From contig NZ_CP048812.1 in assembly GCF_010977575.1 (NCBI RefSeq), positions 1,612,001 through 1,676,000 of the forward strand: a DNA stretch of 64,000 bases, in the 5' to 3' direction. How positions within the stretch are numbered: the first letter of the stretch is position 1; the number at the start of each line of letters is the position of its first letter. The stretch is from Halomonas socia. Lineage in GTDB: Bacteria; Pseudomonadota; Gammaproteobacteria; Pseudomonadales; Halomonadaceae. This document shows, piece by piece, positions 10,763 to 20,079 of this stretch. A model generated the notes under the pieces. That model was not told where the DNA came from, did not search any database, and saw nothing but the letters and a program-made list of their open reading frames with translations. The translations under genes and the position numbers were made by a program.

Positions 10763-10812
10763 GGCCTCCCCTTGCTGCACACGCAGAAAGGGGAGGCCGT
10801 AAGACCTCCCCC
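10763..10812 (-). terminator. Overlapping hairpins at the 3' end of the crcZ-like RNA
   Basis: On the minus strand GGGGAGGTC-TTAC-GGCCTCCCC (10811-10790) followed by TTTCT looks like a terminator. The GGCCTCCCCTT arm can instead pair with AAGGGGAGGCC (10773-10763) through an inner CTGC/GCAG stem, giving a longer hairpin that excludes the first. The first probably ends the ncRNA; the alternative may allow readthrough to pcnB. Confidence 0.65.
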
Positions 10813-11293
10813 GAAGCATGCGTTCAGCGGTCCGTGCTGATATTTTTTCTTCGTGATGGCGCATCGCCTTGAATACGCACCACAGTCAGCCAAGGGATCA
10901 GCAGGCAAGCAACGCTTCTTGTTGTTGTCGATCTTCCTGGTGGCGACCGTCTCGTATTCAAAACAATAATCCAACCACGACGGTAGCAAGCTACCTTCCT
11001 CCGACTTGTTGTGGTTGTTGTCGAAGGTGCACCTCTAAGCCGCTTGTTCTTGTTGTTGCGTCTGTACGGTGCGTCGCGTCCTGGTTCATCTTCCGGACTC
11101 TCGACCCTGTTGTCATTGTTGTGGTCGAGTCGCGGCGACGGTGTGTTGTTGTTGTTGGGCTCGTAGAGCCTACCGAATGCTCGCGTGTCGTAGCTCGACG
11201 CAGGCTTGTTGTTGTTGAGCGTCGAGTCGCGCTGTCGGCCACCTTGTTGTTGTTACGTGGCAGGGGACAGCGTCCGGATGTTGTTTTTCTTGC
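10785..11293 (-). ncRNA. crcZ: CrcZ-like small RNA (Hfq/Crc-sequestering)
   Basis: No sensible protein lies in this gap between cbrB and pcnB. The minus strand carries eight A/C-rich motifs of the CAACAACAA type at about 11279-11291, 11244-11255, 11206-11217, 11142-11157, 11107-11122, 11044-11058, 11006-11021 and 10917-10928. Several sit in loops closed by perfect stems, for example CTCGACGC/GCGTCGAG (11226-11194) and CTCGACC/GGTCGAG (11129-11100). A sigma-54 promoter lies just upstream and a terminator downstream, giving about 510 nt. In Pseudomonas, CrcZ has exactly this position, a CbrB/sigma-54 promoter and CA motifs, and it titrates Hfq/Crc to relieve catabolite repression. Function here is inferred from position and motifs; it is longer than the roughly 400-nt pseudomonad RNA. 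Confidence 0.85.
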
Positions 11294-11303
11294 CCTAAGA
11301 TAT

Positions 11304-11319
11304 AGCAGTGACCGTGCCA
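11304..11319 (-). promoter_or_regulatory. Sigma-54 promoter of the crcZ-like RNA
   Basis: The minus strand reads TGGCACGGTCACTGCT, against the consensus TGGCACGNNNNTTGCW. The GG (-24) and GC (-12) are ten bases apart, as sigma-54 requires; one consensus base differs. Predicted start is near 11293. Confidence 0.85.
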
Positions 11320-11393
11320 CGATGTAGAATTATCTTTATTTACAGTGAACTGCGTACTGTCGCATAAGCTAGCGCCGATGTGGGTGGCCACTG

Positions 11394-11443
11394 TGTTACC
11401 TCCGGGGGCCATGCTGGGGCAATTCCTGTGTGAGATGGTAACA
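11394..11443. promoter_or_regulatory. Candidate CbrB activator half-sites
   Basis: TGTTACC (11394-11400) and its inverse GGTAACA (11437-11443) face each other 36 bases apart, about 75-140 bases upstream of the sigma-54 promoter, where an NtrC-type activator would bind. Similar TGTTAC/GTAACA half-sites are, as I recall, reported for CbrB in Pseudomonas. Binding is unproven. Confidence 0.5.
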
Positions 11444-11469
11444 ACTGGTGCATGCGTGCTTGCTGCCGA

Positions 11470-11506
11470 GCCAAAAGCGCCTTCGCTGAGTAGGACGAAG
11501 GCGCTT
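11470..11506 (-). terminator. Terminator of cbrB
   Basis: AAGCGCCTTCG/CGAAGGCGCTT stem with a 10-base loop, followed by TTTT on the minus strand. It separates the cbrAB transcript from the independently transcribed ncRNA. Confidence 0.8.
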
Positions 11507-11533
11507 AGACCATGGTCGGGTTGTGCTGGCCGG

Positions 11534-12919
11534 TTAGCCGGTAGCGCGACTGCGAGCGCTCTTCTTGCGCGGAATGCCTAGCCGCTGGCGGCGCTCCCAT
11601 AGGCATTTGCGGCTGATGCCGAGCTTCTGGGCGAGCTCGGTCTCGCTCATCTGGTCCTGGTGCTCGAGCACGAAGTGCTGGAAGTAGTCCTCCAGCGACA
11701 GGTCTTCCTCGCTGATGCTCTCGGCGGCTGCGCTGTTGCCGTGTGGCGGCTGACTGGTGGGCTGGGCCGGGCGCGCCGCGGGGCTCGGGTTGAGGCCCAG
11801 ATCGTCGGGGTGTATCAGGTGACCCTCAGCGAGGATCACGCCGCGCTCGAGGGCGTTCTCCAGCTCGCGTACGTTGCCTGGCCAGAGGTAGTCGCGAATC
11901 TCGCGACGTGCTGCCCGCGACAGCTTGAGCCCACGCCGTTCGTGGCGTTGGCAGGCGCCGTCGAGCAGCACATCGGCGAGGGTCAGGATATCGTCGTCGC
12001 GCTCGCGCAGCGGCGGCAGATCGATCTGCATCACGTTGAGGCGGTAGTAGAGGTCGAGGCGGAACTCGCCGGTCTTCGACAGCGCGCGCAAATCGCGGTG
12101 CGTAGCGGCAATAAGGCGCACGTCGACATGGCGCGTTTCCACCGAGCCGATCTTGCGGATCTCGCCCTCCTGGAGTACCCGTAGCAGGCGCGCCTGGGCG
12201 TCGAGCGGCAGTTCGCCGATCTCATCGAGGAACAAGGTACCGCCGTCGGCGGCTTCGACCAGGCCGGTACGTGCCGCGCTGGCGCCGGTGAAAGCGCCCT
12301 TCTCGTGGCCGAACAGCTCGGACTCGATCAGCGTCTCGGGGATCGCCGCACAGTTGACGCAGATCAGCGGCGCGCGGGCGCGCCGGCTCTGCTGGTGGAT
12401 GGCCCGGGCCACCAGCTCCTTGCCGGTGCCCGACTCACCCTGAATCAGCACCGTGACGTCTGCCGGGGCGGTCTTGCGAATACGCGTATACACCACCTGC
12501 ATGGCGGAGCAACTGCCGATCATGGTCTGGGTGGTGGCTTGGGCGCTGGCCGTTGGCGTGGCGCTTCGGCTGGCACTGGACTCGAGGGCCTTGGCCACAG
12601 TCTCGAGCAGCTCATCGTGGTCGAAGGGCTTGGCGATATAGTCCAGTGCGCCCTGCTTGAGGGCGTCTACCGCCGAGCGCATGCTGGCGTAGCTGGTCAT
12701 GATCAGCACCGGCACCGGGGCGGCGGCGTCGATCAGCGCGGTCCCCGGTTCGCCGGGCAGGCGCAGGTCGCTGATCACCAGGTCGAAGCGCTGCGGGTCG
12801 AGGGCCAGGGCATCGTCCACCGAGCCGGCCTCGCTGACCTGGTAGTCGTGACGTTCGAGCAGGCGCTTCAGGGCGCTGCGAATGATGCTCTCGTCTTCAA
12901 CGATCAGAATCCGGCTCAT
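11534..12919 (-). CDS. cbrB: NtrC-family response regulator CbrB
   Basis: 461 residues from [10 protein letters not shown] at 12919. Receiver domain (about 1-115) with the phospho-acceptor in [12 protein letters not shown], then a sigma-54 AAA+ domain with Walker [16 protein letters not shown], the GAFTGA sigma-54 contact loop, Walker [15 protein letters not shown], and a C-terminal Fis-type HTH ([20 protein letters not shown]). It overlaps the cbrA end by 23 bases, so kinase and regulator are a coupled pair. In Pseudomonas, CbrB activates crcZ and amino-acid catabolism genes. The adjacent sigma-54 promoter and half-sites support the same target here. Confidence 0.95.
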   Translation of the reverse strand: MSRILIVEDESIIRSALKRLLERHDYQVSEAGSVDDALALDPQRFDLVISDLRLPGEPGTALIDAAAPVPVLIMTSYASMRSAVDALKQGALDYIAKPFDHDELLETVAKALESSASRSATPTASAQATTQTMIGSCSAMQVVYTRIRKTAPADVTVLIQGESGTGKELVARAIHQQSRRARAPLICVNCAAIPETLIESELFGHEKGAFTGASAARTGLVEAADGGTLFLDEIGELPLDAQARLLRVLQEGEIRKIGSVETRHVDVRLIAATHRDLRALSKTGEFRLDLYYRLNVMQIDLPPLRERDDDILTLADVLLDGACQRHERRGLKLSRAARREIRDYLWPGNVRELENALERGVILAEGHLIHPDDLGLNPSPAARPAQPTSQPPHGNSAAAESISEEDLSLEDYFQHFVLEHQDQMSETELAQKLGISRKCLWERRQRLGIPRKKSARSRATG

Positions 12920-15854
12920 TGCCGTCCTCTCTGGTGATGGGCAGCCACAGGCGAATGCGGGTGCCGGCGTCGCGCCCGGGGGGCGGCGAGTCGATATGAA
13001 TCTGGCCGTGATGCTCGGCGATGATGCTGTAGACCAGAGGCAGGCCGAGGCCGGTGCCTTCACCGGGTGCCTTGGTGGTGGTGAAGGGCTCGAACAGGTG
13101 GTCGCGGATCTCGGCAGCGATGCCCGGCCCCTGGTCGCTGACCGTCAGGCTGACGCCATCGCCGTCGCGGTAGGCATCGATGGTCACTTCGCCTCCCGCG
13201 GGGCTGGCATCACGGGCATTGCTGAGCAGGTTGACCAGCACCTGTACCAGCCGCTGGGCGTCGCCGTCGACCATCAGCGCCGGCGGGCACAGGTTACGAT
13301 ACCCCACATCCTCGCCCGAGCGTGCGAGATGGATCAAGTGCAGCGCCTCGTCGCCGATCTCGGCCAGCACCACCGGCTGGAACACGGTGCCGTGGACGTG
13401 ACGCCCGCCGTGGGCGAAGCCGACCAGCGAGGAGACGATACGCGAGACGCGATCGGTGAGCTGCTGGATCTGCACGGCGGTTTCCAGCACCTCGGGGTCG
13501 TCGGTGTCGTAGCGCAGGTTCTGGGCCAGCGATGAGATGCCGGTGATGGGATTGCCGATCTCGTGGGCGACACCCGCCGACAGCTGGCCGATCGAGGCCA
13601 GCCGCGCGGCGTGAACCAGCTCGTCCTCCAGCCACTTCATCTCGCTGTGATCCTCGACCAGGATCACGCTGCCGCCGCGTTCGGCGTCGCCGGGCTGCAG
13701 CACCGCCTTGTGCAGGGTCAGGTAGCGGGTGCCCTGGGTCAAGCTGACCTGCTGCTTGTAGAGATGGCTGTGCTGCTGCTCGAGGATGCGTCCGAGCAGC
13801 TCGCTCCAGGGCGCCGGCAGGCTGTCGCGGCGCGCGCCGATGACGCTGGCGCCGCTGATGCCGGAGAGTTCGGCCAGGGCGTCGTTCCACATCAGCAGCT
13901 CTCCGTCGTCGCCGAAGGCGCACAGGCCGATCGGTAGCTGGGTCAGGGTGCGGCGGTGGTAGCGGCGCAGGCCGTCGAGCTCGCGGGCCAGGCCGGTGAG
14001 GCGTGAACGATAGGCCTCAAGGCGGCTTTCGACGAAGTGGATGTCGTCGGTCTCGGCCTGGCCGTTGCGCTGGTAGGGCAGGAAACGGTCGACGATGTCC
14101 TGAGCCACCGAGGGGCCCATCAGCCCCGACAGGTTGGCCTGGATGCGGTCGCGCAGCCGTCGCAGTGCGTAGGGGCGGCCGTCGTCGGCGCTCATGCGCA
14201 GCGCGCCGAGGGCGCGGGAGACTTCGCGTTCGGCGACCTCCTCGCCCAGCGCCTGGGCCAGCTGGCGCTGGAATTCGGCGCCGTTGGCGGCGCTCAGCGG
14301 CAGGCGCTTGGGGCGGATCACCGCATCCACCGAGCAGGCCTCGGCGGCGGCACGCTCACCTGCGGAGGTGCGGGTGAGCAGCGACACCAGAATGAAGGTG
14401 ATGATGTTGGCGGCCAGTGCCAGCAGCGTCACCACGTACCAGGCCGGCTCGCCCTGCAGCGCCTCGAGCCCCGGCGGGATGATCACCAGCCCTGGCTGGG
14501 CGGTGAGCAGCGGCAGCCACAGCCCGGCCAGCCAGATCGACACCCCCACCAGCAGCCCCGAGACCATGCCCTTGCGATTGGCCCCCGGCCAGTAGAGCAC
14601 CGCCAGCATGCCGGGCAGGCACTGGGCCATGCCGACGAAGGCGGTAATGCCCAGCGCAGTGAGGTCGTGATGCACGCCGACCGTGCGGTACAGCAGCCAG
14701 CCGCCGAAGATCACCGCGGCGATCAGCGCGCGGCGCAGCCAGCGCAGCCAGCGATAGAGGTCGGGTTGGTAGGTCGGCGGGTGGGCGACCAGCACGATAT
14801 GGTTGAGGATCATCCCCGACAGCGCCAGCGCGATGATGATCATGGTGCCGCTGGCCGCGGCCAGGCCGGCGATGAAGGCCAGCGCATCGACCCACCAGGC
14901 GTCGGCCAGGCCGAATGCCAGGTAGGCGCTGCCGAGCAGCTCGGGGTCGGCGCCGACGCGCTGGGCACCCCACAGGATCAGCGGCACTGGCAGCGCCATC
15001 AGCAGCAGGTAGAGCGGCAGGCTCCAGCCGGCCTGCAGCAGCGCGCGCCGCGACAGCGTCTCGGCGAAGGTCATGTGGAACATGTGCGGCATCAGGAAGG
15101 CCGCGGCGAAGAACAGCAGCAGCAGGGTGCGCCAGTGGGCCGGGTCGAGAGGTGGAATGGCGGCCTGCTGGGCGAGGCCCGGCCCGTCGAGCCAGACCTG
15201 CAGGTCGGCGGGGCCGTCGAAGATGCCGAACAGCGCCACGCCACCCAGTGCCAGCATGGCGGCGAGCTTGACCAGCGACTCCACGGCGATGGTCGCCAGC
15301 AGGGTGTCGTGACGGGCGTGGAGCCGGGTGTGGCGGGCGCCGAAGAGGATCGCGAACAGTGCGATCAGGGCACAGAAGCCCAGCGCCAGCAGCGCCGGTG
15401 TGGCGCTGCCGGTCATCAGGTGAATGGCGCTGCCCAGGGTCTGCACCTGCAGGGCCAGTAGCGGCAGTACCGCCAGCAGGCTGACCAGGGTGATCAGGCT
15501 GCCGACCCAGCGCGAGCGAAAGCGAAAGGCGAATAGGTCAGCCAACGACGACAGCTGATGGGTGCGGGTCATGCGCTGGATCGGCAGCAGCAGCACCGGG
15601 GCGAGCAGGAAGGCGCCGGCCACGCCGAGGTAGTAGGCGAGGTAGCCGTAGCCCGCTTCGCTGGCCAGCTCGAGGCTGCCGTATATCGCCCAGGCGCTGG
15701 CGTAGACCCCCAGAGCCAGGGTATACACCGCCGGGTGGCGGGCGATACGCGATGGCACCCAGCCGCGCTCCACCGCCAGCGCGCAAAGAAACAGCAGCGC
15801 CAAGTAGCCGCTGCCGAGCAGCAGTACGGCGGGGACGCTGAGGCTAGCGCTCAT
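12897..15854 (-). CDS. cbrA: Transporter-fused sensor histidine kinase CbrA
   Basis: 985 residues. About 500 N-terminal residues form a multi-span sodium:solute symporter (SSS) domain, followed by a linker, a PAS domain ([18 protein letters not shown]), and a kinase core. H box: [16 protein letters not shown] (phospho-His). N box: [13 protein letters not shown] boxes: SDQGPGIA and [11 protein letters not shown]. This SSS-PAS-kinase fusion is characteristic of CbrA, which senses carbon/nitrogen balance and phosphorylates CbrB. It starts inside the end of a small upstream ORF (11-base overlap), so its translation is likely coupled to it. Confidence 0.95.
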   Translation of the reverse strand: MSASLSVPAVLLLGSGYLALLFLCALAVERGWVPSRIARHPAVYTLALGVYASAWAIYGSLELASEAGYGYLAYYLGVAGAFLLAPVLLLPIQRMTRTHQLSSLADLFAFRFRSRWVGSLITLVSLLAVLPLLALQVQTLGSAIHLMTGSATPALLALGFCALIALFAILFGARHTRLHARHDTLLATIAVESLVKLAAMLALGGVALFGIFDGPADLQVWLDGPGLAQQAAIPPLDPAHWRTLLLLFFAAAFLMPHMFHMTFAETLSRRALLQAGWSLPLYLLLMALPVPLILWGAQRVGADPELLGSAYLAFGLADAWWVDALAFIAGLAAASGTMIIIALALSGMILNHIVLVAHPPTYQPDLYRWLRWLRRALIAAVIFGGWLLYRTVGVHHDLTALGITAFVGMAQCLPGMLAVLYWPGANRKGMVSGLLVGVSIWLAGLWLPLLTAQPGLVIIPPGLEALQGEPAWYVVTLLALAANIITFILVSLLTRTSAGERAAAEACSVDAVIRPKRLPLSAANGAEFQRQLAQALGEEVAEREVSRALGALRMSADDGRPYALRRLRDRIQANLSGLMGPSVAQDIVDRFLPYQRNGQAETDDIHFVESRLEAYRSRLTGLARELDGLRRYHRRTLTQLPIGLCAFGDDGELLMWNDALAELSGISGASVIGARRDSLPAPWSELLGRILEQQHSHLYKQQVSLTQGTRYLTLHKAVLQPGDAERGGSVILVEDHSEMKWLEDELVHAARLASIGQLSAGVAHEIGNPITGISSLAQNLRYDTDDPEVLETAVQIQQLTDRVSRIVSSLVGFAHGGRHVHGTVFQPVVLAEIGDEALHLIHLARSGEDVGYRNLCPPALMVDGDAQRLVQVLVNLLSNARDASPAGGEVTIDAYRDGDGVSLTVSDQGPGIAAEIRDHLFEPFTTTKAPGEGTGLGLPLVYSIIAEHHGQIHIDSPPPGRDAGTRIRLWLPITREDGNEPDSDR

Positions 15855-16020
15855 CGAGCTTCCTCTTCTGCTCCAGCCACACGGTCAGGGCGATCAGCCC
15901 GGCCCAGATCAGAAACGGGCGATACCAGGCGGTGTCGGGGCTGGCCCAGCCGCTCATCAGCAGCGGCGACAGCAGGTAGCCGCCGAACACCAGGAACAGC
16001 ATGATGCGGTAGACGTACAT
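15844..16020 (-). CDS. Small membrane protein upstream of cbrA (CbrX-like)
   Basis: 58 residues beginning MYVYRIMLFLVFGGYLLSP, with two hydrophobic helices (about 4-24 and 34-50) and a charged C-terminus (EQKRKLDER). Its stop overlaps the cbrA start by 11 bases. A small coupled ORF at the same place, called cbrX, is known to me from Pseudomonas; whether the sequences are homologous was not tested. Its clean ORF, membrane pattern and coupling argue that it is real. It could simply gate cbrA translation or be a membrane partner of CbrA. Confidence 0.75.
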   Translation of the reverse strand: MYVYRIMLFLVFGGYLLSPLLMSGWASPDTAWYRPFLIWAGLIALTVWLEQKRKLDER

Positions 16021-16055
16021 GGGCGTCCTCGAACGATACCGATGCGCCGATGGTA

Positions 16056-16943
16056 TCAGCTCGTGTCGCGCCGGTGGCGTTCGGCGGCGAGCCTGCGCGG
16101 ATCCCAGTCGTGCACCGCCTGGGTCAATTGCTCGGCCACCGGCGCCTCGACCGCGGCCGGGTCCGGGACCTGGTCGAGGGCCAGCAGCGCCCGGTGCAGC
16201 AGGCGGCGCAGCGCGGCACTGTCGTCGTCGGGCAGCGCCGGTGCCAGGTTCTGCTTGGAGAGCTTCTGGCCGTTGGCGGCGACGATCAACGGCAGGTGCA
16301 GGTAGCGCGGCTCGGGGTAGCCCAGGGCGTCCTGCAGCTGGCGCTGCCAGGGGGTGTTGTCGAGCAGGTCGAGGCCGCGCACTACGTCGCTGATGCCCTG
16401 TTCGGCATCGTCGACCACCACCGCCAGCTGATAGGCCCACAGTGAGTCCTTGCGCTTGAGCACCACGTCGCCGAGCTCGGCGGGGTCGAAGCGCTGGGCG
16501 CCGAACAGCCGGTCCTGCCAAGCCACCGGGCGCAGCCCAAGGTCGCTGCGCAGCCGCCAGGCCTGGGGCTTGTCGGGCTCGCGTACGCCGGTGCGGCACC
16601 AGCCGGGGTAGATGGGATAGTCGCGCCACTGCTTGCGCGAACAGCTGCACGGATAGGCGAGGCCGACACGGATCAGCCGCTCGAGGGCGGCCTGATAGGC
16701 GGCGTGGCGCTGGCTCTGGTAGTGCACTTGCCCGTCCCAGTGCAGGCCGAAGGCCTCCAACTGGCGCTGGATGGTGGCGGCGGCGCCGGGAGGGCAGCGT
16801 GGTGGGTCGATGTCCTCGATGCGCAGCAGCCACTCCCCGCCAACGTGGCGGGCATCCAGGTAGCTGCCGAGTGCCGCTACCAGCGAGCCGAAGTGCAGCG
16901 GGCCCGAGGGGGTGGGCGCAAAGCGGCCGCGGTAGACGCTCAT
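16056..16943 (-). CDS. gluQ: Glutamyl-Q tRNA(Asp) synthetase
   Basis: 295 residues from [14 protein letters not shown] at 16943. A truncated glutamyl-tRNA synthetase that attaches glutamate to queuosine of tRNA-Asp. HIGH-like motif in [11 protein letters not shown]; zinc ligands in [24 protein letters not shown] equivalent QKLSKQN. It lacks the anticodon-binding domain, as the family does. Placed after dksA in the usual dksA-gluQ order. Confidence 0.96.
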   Translation of the reverse strand: MSVYRGRFAPTPSGPLHFGSLVAALGSYLDARHVGGEWLLRIEDIDPPRCPPGAAATIQRQLEAFGLHWDGQVHYQSQRHAAYQAALERLIRVGLAYPCSCSRKQWRDYPIYPGWCRTGVREPDKPQAWRLRSDLGLRPVAWQDRLFGAQRFDPAELGDVVLKRKDSLWAYQLAVVVDDAEQGISDVVRGLDLLDNTPWQRQLQDALGYPEPRYLHLPLIVAANGQKLSKQNLAPALPDDDSAALRRLLHRALLALDQVPDPAAVEAPVAEQLTQAVHDWDPRRLAAERHRRDTS

Positions 16944-16961
16944 GGTGCTACCCCAACAGGG

Positions 16962-16988
16962 CAACGGGCACCGCTTGGGTGCCCGTTG
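16962..16988. terminator. Hairpin after dksA
   Basis: Perfect 11-bp stem CAACGGGCACC/GGTGCCCGTTG with a 5-base loop between dksA and gluQ. There is no clear T run, so it may be an attenuator or RNA-stabilising hairpin rather than a full terminator. Confidence 0.5.
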
Positions 16989-17018
16989 TCGTGATGGGGA
17001 TGCGCTGGTCGCATGGCG

Positions 17019-17456
17019 TTAGCCGCCCAGTTGCTTTTCCTTGAGTTCTGCTAGCGTCTTGCAGTCGACGCATAGCGTGGCGGTGGGGCGTGCCTCGAGG
17101 CGGCGGATGCCGATCTCGACGCCGCAGGCTTCACAGAAGCCGTAGTCGTCCTCGTCGATCTTGTCGATGGTCTCATTGATCTTCTTGAGCAGCTTGCGCT
17201 CGCGGTCGCGAGTGCGCAGCTCGAGGCTGAAGCCCTCTTCCTGAGTGGCGCGATCCGCCGGGTCGGCGTAGTTGTTGGCCTCTTCCTGCAGGTGACGCAC
17301 GGTGCGGTCGACCTCTTCCATGAGCTCCTGCTTCCAGCCCAGCAGGATCTGTCGGAAGTGCTCGAGCTGCTTCTCGTTCATGTACTCTTCACCCGCCGCC
17401 GGCTCGTAGGGGGTGAATTTCTTGGGCGCTTCCGTTTTCTTGGCTGCTACTGGCAT
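17019..17456 (-). CDS. dksA: RNA polymerase-binding transcription factor DksA
   Basis: 145 residues. Binds the RNA polymerase secondary channel and with ppGpp controls rRNA and amino-acid promoters. The coiled-coil (about 30-105) ends in the acidic tip DPADRA (DxxDxA motif), followed by the four-Cys zinc finger CEACG...LCVDC. All functional residues are present. It heads the dksA-gluQ-cbrAB cluster on the minus strand. Confidence 0.97.
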   Translation of the reverse strand: MPVAAKKTEAPKKFTPYEPAAGEEYMNEKQLEHFRQILLGWKQELMEEVDRTVRHLQEEANNYADPADRATQEEGFSLELRTRDRERKLLKKINETIDKIDEDDYGFCEACGVEIGIRRLEARPTATLCVDCKTLAELKEKQLGG

Positions 17457-17700
17457 GGGGCTGCCTCGTTACTTGTGTGACTGCTGAACAATACCCTGAC
17501 CCAAGCTGAGAGACACTTGTGCCAAAGGTTTGCTTGTTTAGCGAAAAAACGCCGCCTTTGCAACCACTGCCTGTATCGTCATGGTGCTTATCGATGTTGC
17601 TCTTGACGCTGCGCAAGGCGGGAGAGTCCGCTTACACTAGGCGTTTGACCACATGAGTGGCCTCAGGTGCCGAGACGAGGCGTGACACAGGAGGATGACA

Positions 17701-18867
17701 ATGCGGTGGAGTGGCCGACTGGCGGGCGTTCAGCCTTTTCGCGTGATGGGCCTGCTCGAGGAGGCTCAGGCCCTGGAGGCAGCGGGGGCCGATGTGATCC
17801 ATCTGGAGGTCGGCGAGCCCGATTTTGCCACCCCGGCACCGGTGGTGGCCGCCGGCCAGCGGGCGCTGGCCGAGGGGCGCACGCGCTACACGCCGGCGGC
17901 CGGGCTGCCGGCGCTGCGCGAGGCGATCAGCGGCCACTATCGAGAACACTTCGGCGCAGCGGTCGACCCGGCGCGGATCATCGTCACCCCCGGCGCGTCC
18001 GGGGCGCTGTTGCTGGCCAGCCAACTGCTGGTGGAGCACGGCGACCGGGTGCTGATGGCCGACCCCAACTATCCCTGCAATCGCCACTTCATGAGCATGG
18101 CCGGCGCCGAGCTGGACTGCGTGTCGGTGGGCGACGACAGCGGCTGGCAGCTCGACGCGGCGCTGGTCGAGCGTCATTGGCGCGACGATACACGGCTGGC
18201 GATGCTGGCCTCGCCCTCCAACCCCACCGGGCATATGCTGGATGCTGCCAAGCTCACGGCGGTGGCCCAGGCGGTGGCGGCACGCGGCGGCGAGCTGCTG
18301 GTCGACGAGATCTATCAGGGGCTGAGCTATGACCTGGCACCGCTGTCTGCCACCGCGCTGGCCCCGGAGGCGTTCGTGGTCAACAGCTTCTCCAAGTACT
18401 TCGGCATGACCGGCTGGCGGCTGGGCTGGCTGGTGACGCCCGAGGCGGCGGTGGAGCCGCTCACGCGGCTGGCGCAGAATGTCTTCCTGGCCGCCCCGAC
18501 GCCTTCCCAGCACGCCGCGCTGGCGGCCTTCACCCCCGAGTGCCGGGAGATTCTCGAGGCCCAGCGCCGCGAGCTCGGCCGGCGCCGCGATGCGCTGCTG
18601 GCGGGTCTGGCACGGCTCGGGCTGGCGCCGTCGCTGGCGCCTCAGGGCGCCTTCTATGTGTGGCTCGATATCGCCCGCTACAGCCACGACAGCCAGGCCT
18701 TCTGCCGGCGGCTGCTGGCCGAGGAGGGCGTGGCGATTACCCCAGGCATCGATTTCGCCGTGCGCGGCGGCGAGCACCATGTGCGCATTGCCTTCACCAA
18801 CGATGTGGCCAGGCTCGAGGAAGCGCTGCAGCGCCTCGAGCACTTCCTGGCCCGCCAGGAGGCCTGA
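17701..18867 (+). CDS. Pyridoxal-phosphate aminotransferase, class I/II
   Basis: 388 residues. The ATG at 17701 is chosen because AGGAGG (17689-17694) lies six bases upstream; the in-frame ATG at 17695 abuts it. PLP lysine in NSFSKYFGMTGWRLGW; substrate and cofactor motifs SNPTG and DEIYQGLSY. Closest in wording to aspartate/aromatic-type fold I enzymes annotated as putative aminotransferases next to sfsA-dksA in gammaproteobacteria; the amino donor is not predictable. Its stop overlaps the sfsA start (TGATG), so the two are coupled. Confidence 0.9.
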   Translation: MRWSGRLAGVQPFRVMGLLEEAQALEAAGADVIHLEVGEPDFATPAPVVAAGQRALAEGRTRYTPAAGLPALREAISGHYREHFGAAVDPARIIVTPGASGALLLASQLLVEHGDRVLMADPNYPCNRHFMSMAGAELDCVSVGDDSGWQLDAALVERHWRDDTRLAMLASPSNPTGHMLDAAKLTAVAQAVAARGGELLVDEIYQGLSYDLAPLSATALAPEAFVVNSFSKYFGMTGWRLGWLVTPEAAVEPLTRLAQNVFLAAPTPSQHAALAAFTPECREILEAQRRELGRRRDALLAGLARLGLAPSLAPQGAFYVWLDIARYSHDSQAFCRRLLAEEGVAITPGIDFAVRGGEHHVRIAFTNDVARLEEALQRLEHFLARQEA

Positions 18868-19628
18868 TGGAGTATCCGGCACTGGTGCCTGGCACCCTGC
18901 TGCGGCGCTACAAGCGTTTTCTCGCCGACATCGAGCTCGACGATGGCCGGGTGGTGGTCGCCCACTGCCCCAACACCGGCTCGATGCGCGCGGTCAACGT
19001 GCCCGGTTGCCGGGTGTGGCTGTCGCCCAGCGCTAATCCCAAGCGCAAGCTGGCCTGGACCTGGGAGCTGGTCGAGCTGCCCCAGGCGGATGGTAGCCTG
19101 GCCACCGCCTCGGTACAGACCGGGCGCGCCAACGCCATCGTCGAGGAGGCGCTGCGCGCCGGTGTTATCGCGCCGCTGGCCGGTTTCGAGACGCTCAGGC
19201 GCGAGGCGACGGTGGCGGAGAGCCGCCTCGATTTCCGTCTCACCGCGGCTGACGGTGGCGCGACCTACGTCGAGGTCAAGCAGGTTACCCTCAAGGAGAG
19301 CGACGGCCACGGCTATTTTCCCGATGCGGTGAGCGAGCGCGGCCGCAAGCACCTCACGGCGCTGGCGCGACTCGCCGCCGAGGGGCAGCGGGCGGTGCTG
19401 CTGTTCTGCGTGGCCCACGAGGGAATCGACGCGGTGGCGCCGGCGGCGCACCTCGACCCGGCCTATGCGGCGACGCTGTGCGAGGTCGCCGAGTGCGGCG
19501 TCGAGGTGCTGGCCTACCGCTGTGAGATCGAGCGCGAGGACGGCGTGCCCCGCGCGATTGGCCTGGCGCAGCGCCTGCCAGTGACGCTGGCGCGCACGCT
19601 GCAGGTGCCGGCTCAGCGTTCGATATAG
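18867..19628 (+). CDS. sfsA: SfsA family protein (sugar fermentation stimulation)
   Basis: 253 residues from MEYPALVPGTLLRRYKRFLAD. N-terminal OB-fold-like part with CPNTGSM, then a PD-(D/E)XK-like nuclease domain with EVKQVTL and FPDAVSERGRKHL. Its cellular job is unsettled; in E. coli it was named for maltose fermentation and binds DNA. Starts on the aminotransferase stop. It ends inside the convergent DUF4426 gene (16-base overlap). Confidence 0.94.
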   Translation: MEYPALVPGTLLRRYKRFLADIELDDGRVVVAHCPNTGSMRAVNVPGCRVWLSPSANPKRKLAWTWELVELPQADGSLATASVQTGRANAIVEEALRAGVIAPLAGFETLRREATVAESRLDFRLTAADGGATYVEVKQVTLKESDGHGYFPDAVSERGRKHLTALARLAAEGQRAVLLFCVAHEGIDAVAPAAHLDPAYAATLCEVAECGVEVLAYRCEIEREDGVPRAIGLAQRLPVTLARTLQVPAQRSI

Positions 19629-20062
19629 AAGCGCTGAATGAAGCTGACCCGGGCCGGTTCGCGGTTGCGGTCGTAGGTCACGTCGAGATCGAAGCGCATC
19701 GGCTCGTCGTCGTGAATGCGAAAGGTGGCGATCTGGGCGCGGGTGTCGCCGGCGCCTCTGACGTTGCGAAACGACAGTCCCGACTGGCCGCCCGAGAGAG
19801 GCCCGACGCTGCCACTGACTCCGGCATTGACCGGGCGGGTAGTGCCGTCGTCCTGCTCTTCCACCACGCTGACGTTGAGCAGCGCATGGGCGCGACTGCG
19901 CTGGATGCCGTAGGCCTCGGCGATCTCGTCGCTGAGGAAGCTGGTATTAACGGCGCTGTAGTGGACCTGGTAGTCGCCGACTTGCTCGAACTGCTGGGCG
20001 CCGACCAGTGGGCTCAGCAGCCACACGGCCAGGCCGAGCCCGGCCAGGGTCGCGGTGCGCAT
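19613..20062 (-). CDS. DUF4426 periplasmic/exported protein
   Basis: 149 residues from MRTATLAGLGLAVWLL at 20062, which has AAAGGAGGG upstream. A signal peptide (about 1-23, cleavage near VGAQQ) leads a beta-rich domain (YQVHYSAVNTSFL, IQRSRAHALLNVSV). It lies downstream of metX-metW, as in Pseudomonas. Function unknown. Confidence 0.85.
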   Translation of the reverse strand: MRTATLAGLGLAVWLLSPLVGAQQFEQVGDYQVHYSAVNTSFLSDEIAEAYGIQRSRAHALLNVSVVEEQDDGTTRPVNAGVSGSVGPLSGGQSGLSFRNVRGAGDTRAQIATFRIHDDEPMRFDLDVTYDRNREPARVSFIQRFYIER

Positions 20063-20079
20063 GCCTCTCTTCCCTCCTT

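Noticed and set aside
10869..11327. 152-residue plus-strand frame in the cbrB-pcnB gap
   Set aside because: Val/Arg/Cys-rich translation produced by the TTGTTG repeats; the minus-strand ncRNA explains the pattern better.
14037..15461. 474-residue plus-strand reading frame opposite cbrA
   Set aside because: Composition is an antisense shadow (runs of Gln, Arg, Gly and His), it has no domain, and the opposite strand holds the full CbrA.
17632..18882. 416-residue minus-strand frame opposite the aminotransferase
   Set aside because: Shadow frame with low-complexity composition; the plus strand encodes a complete PLP enzyme with a good ribosome site.
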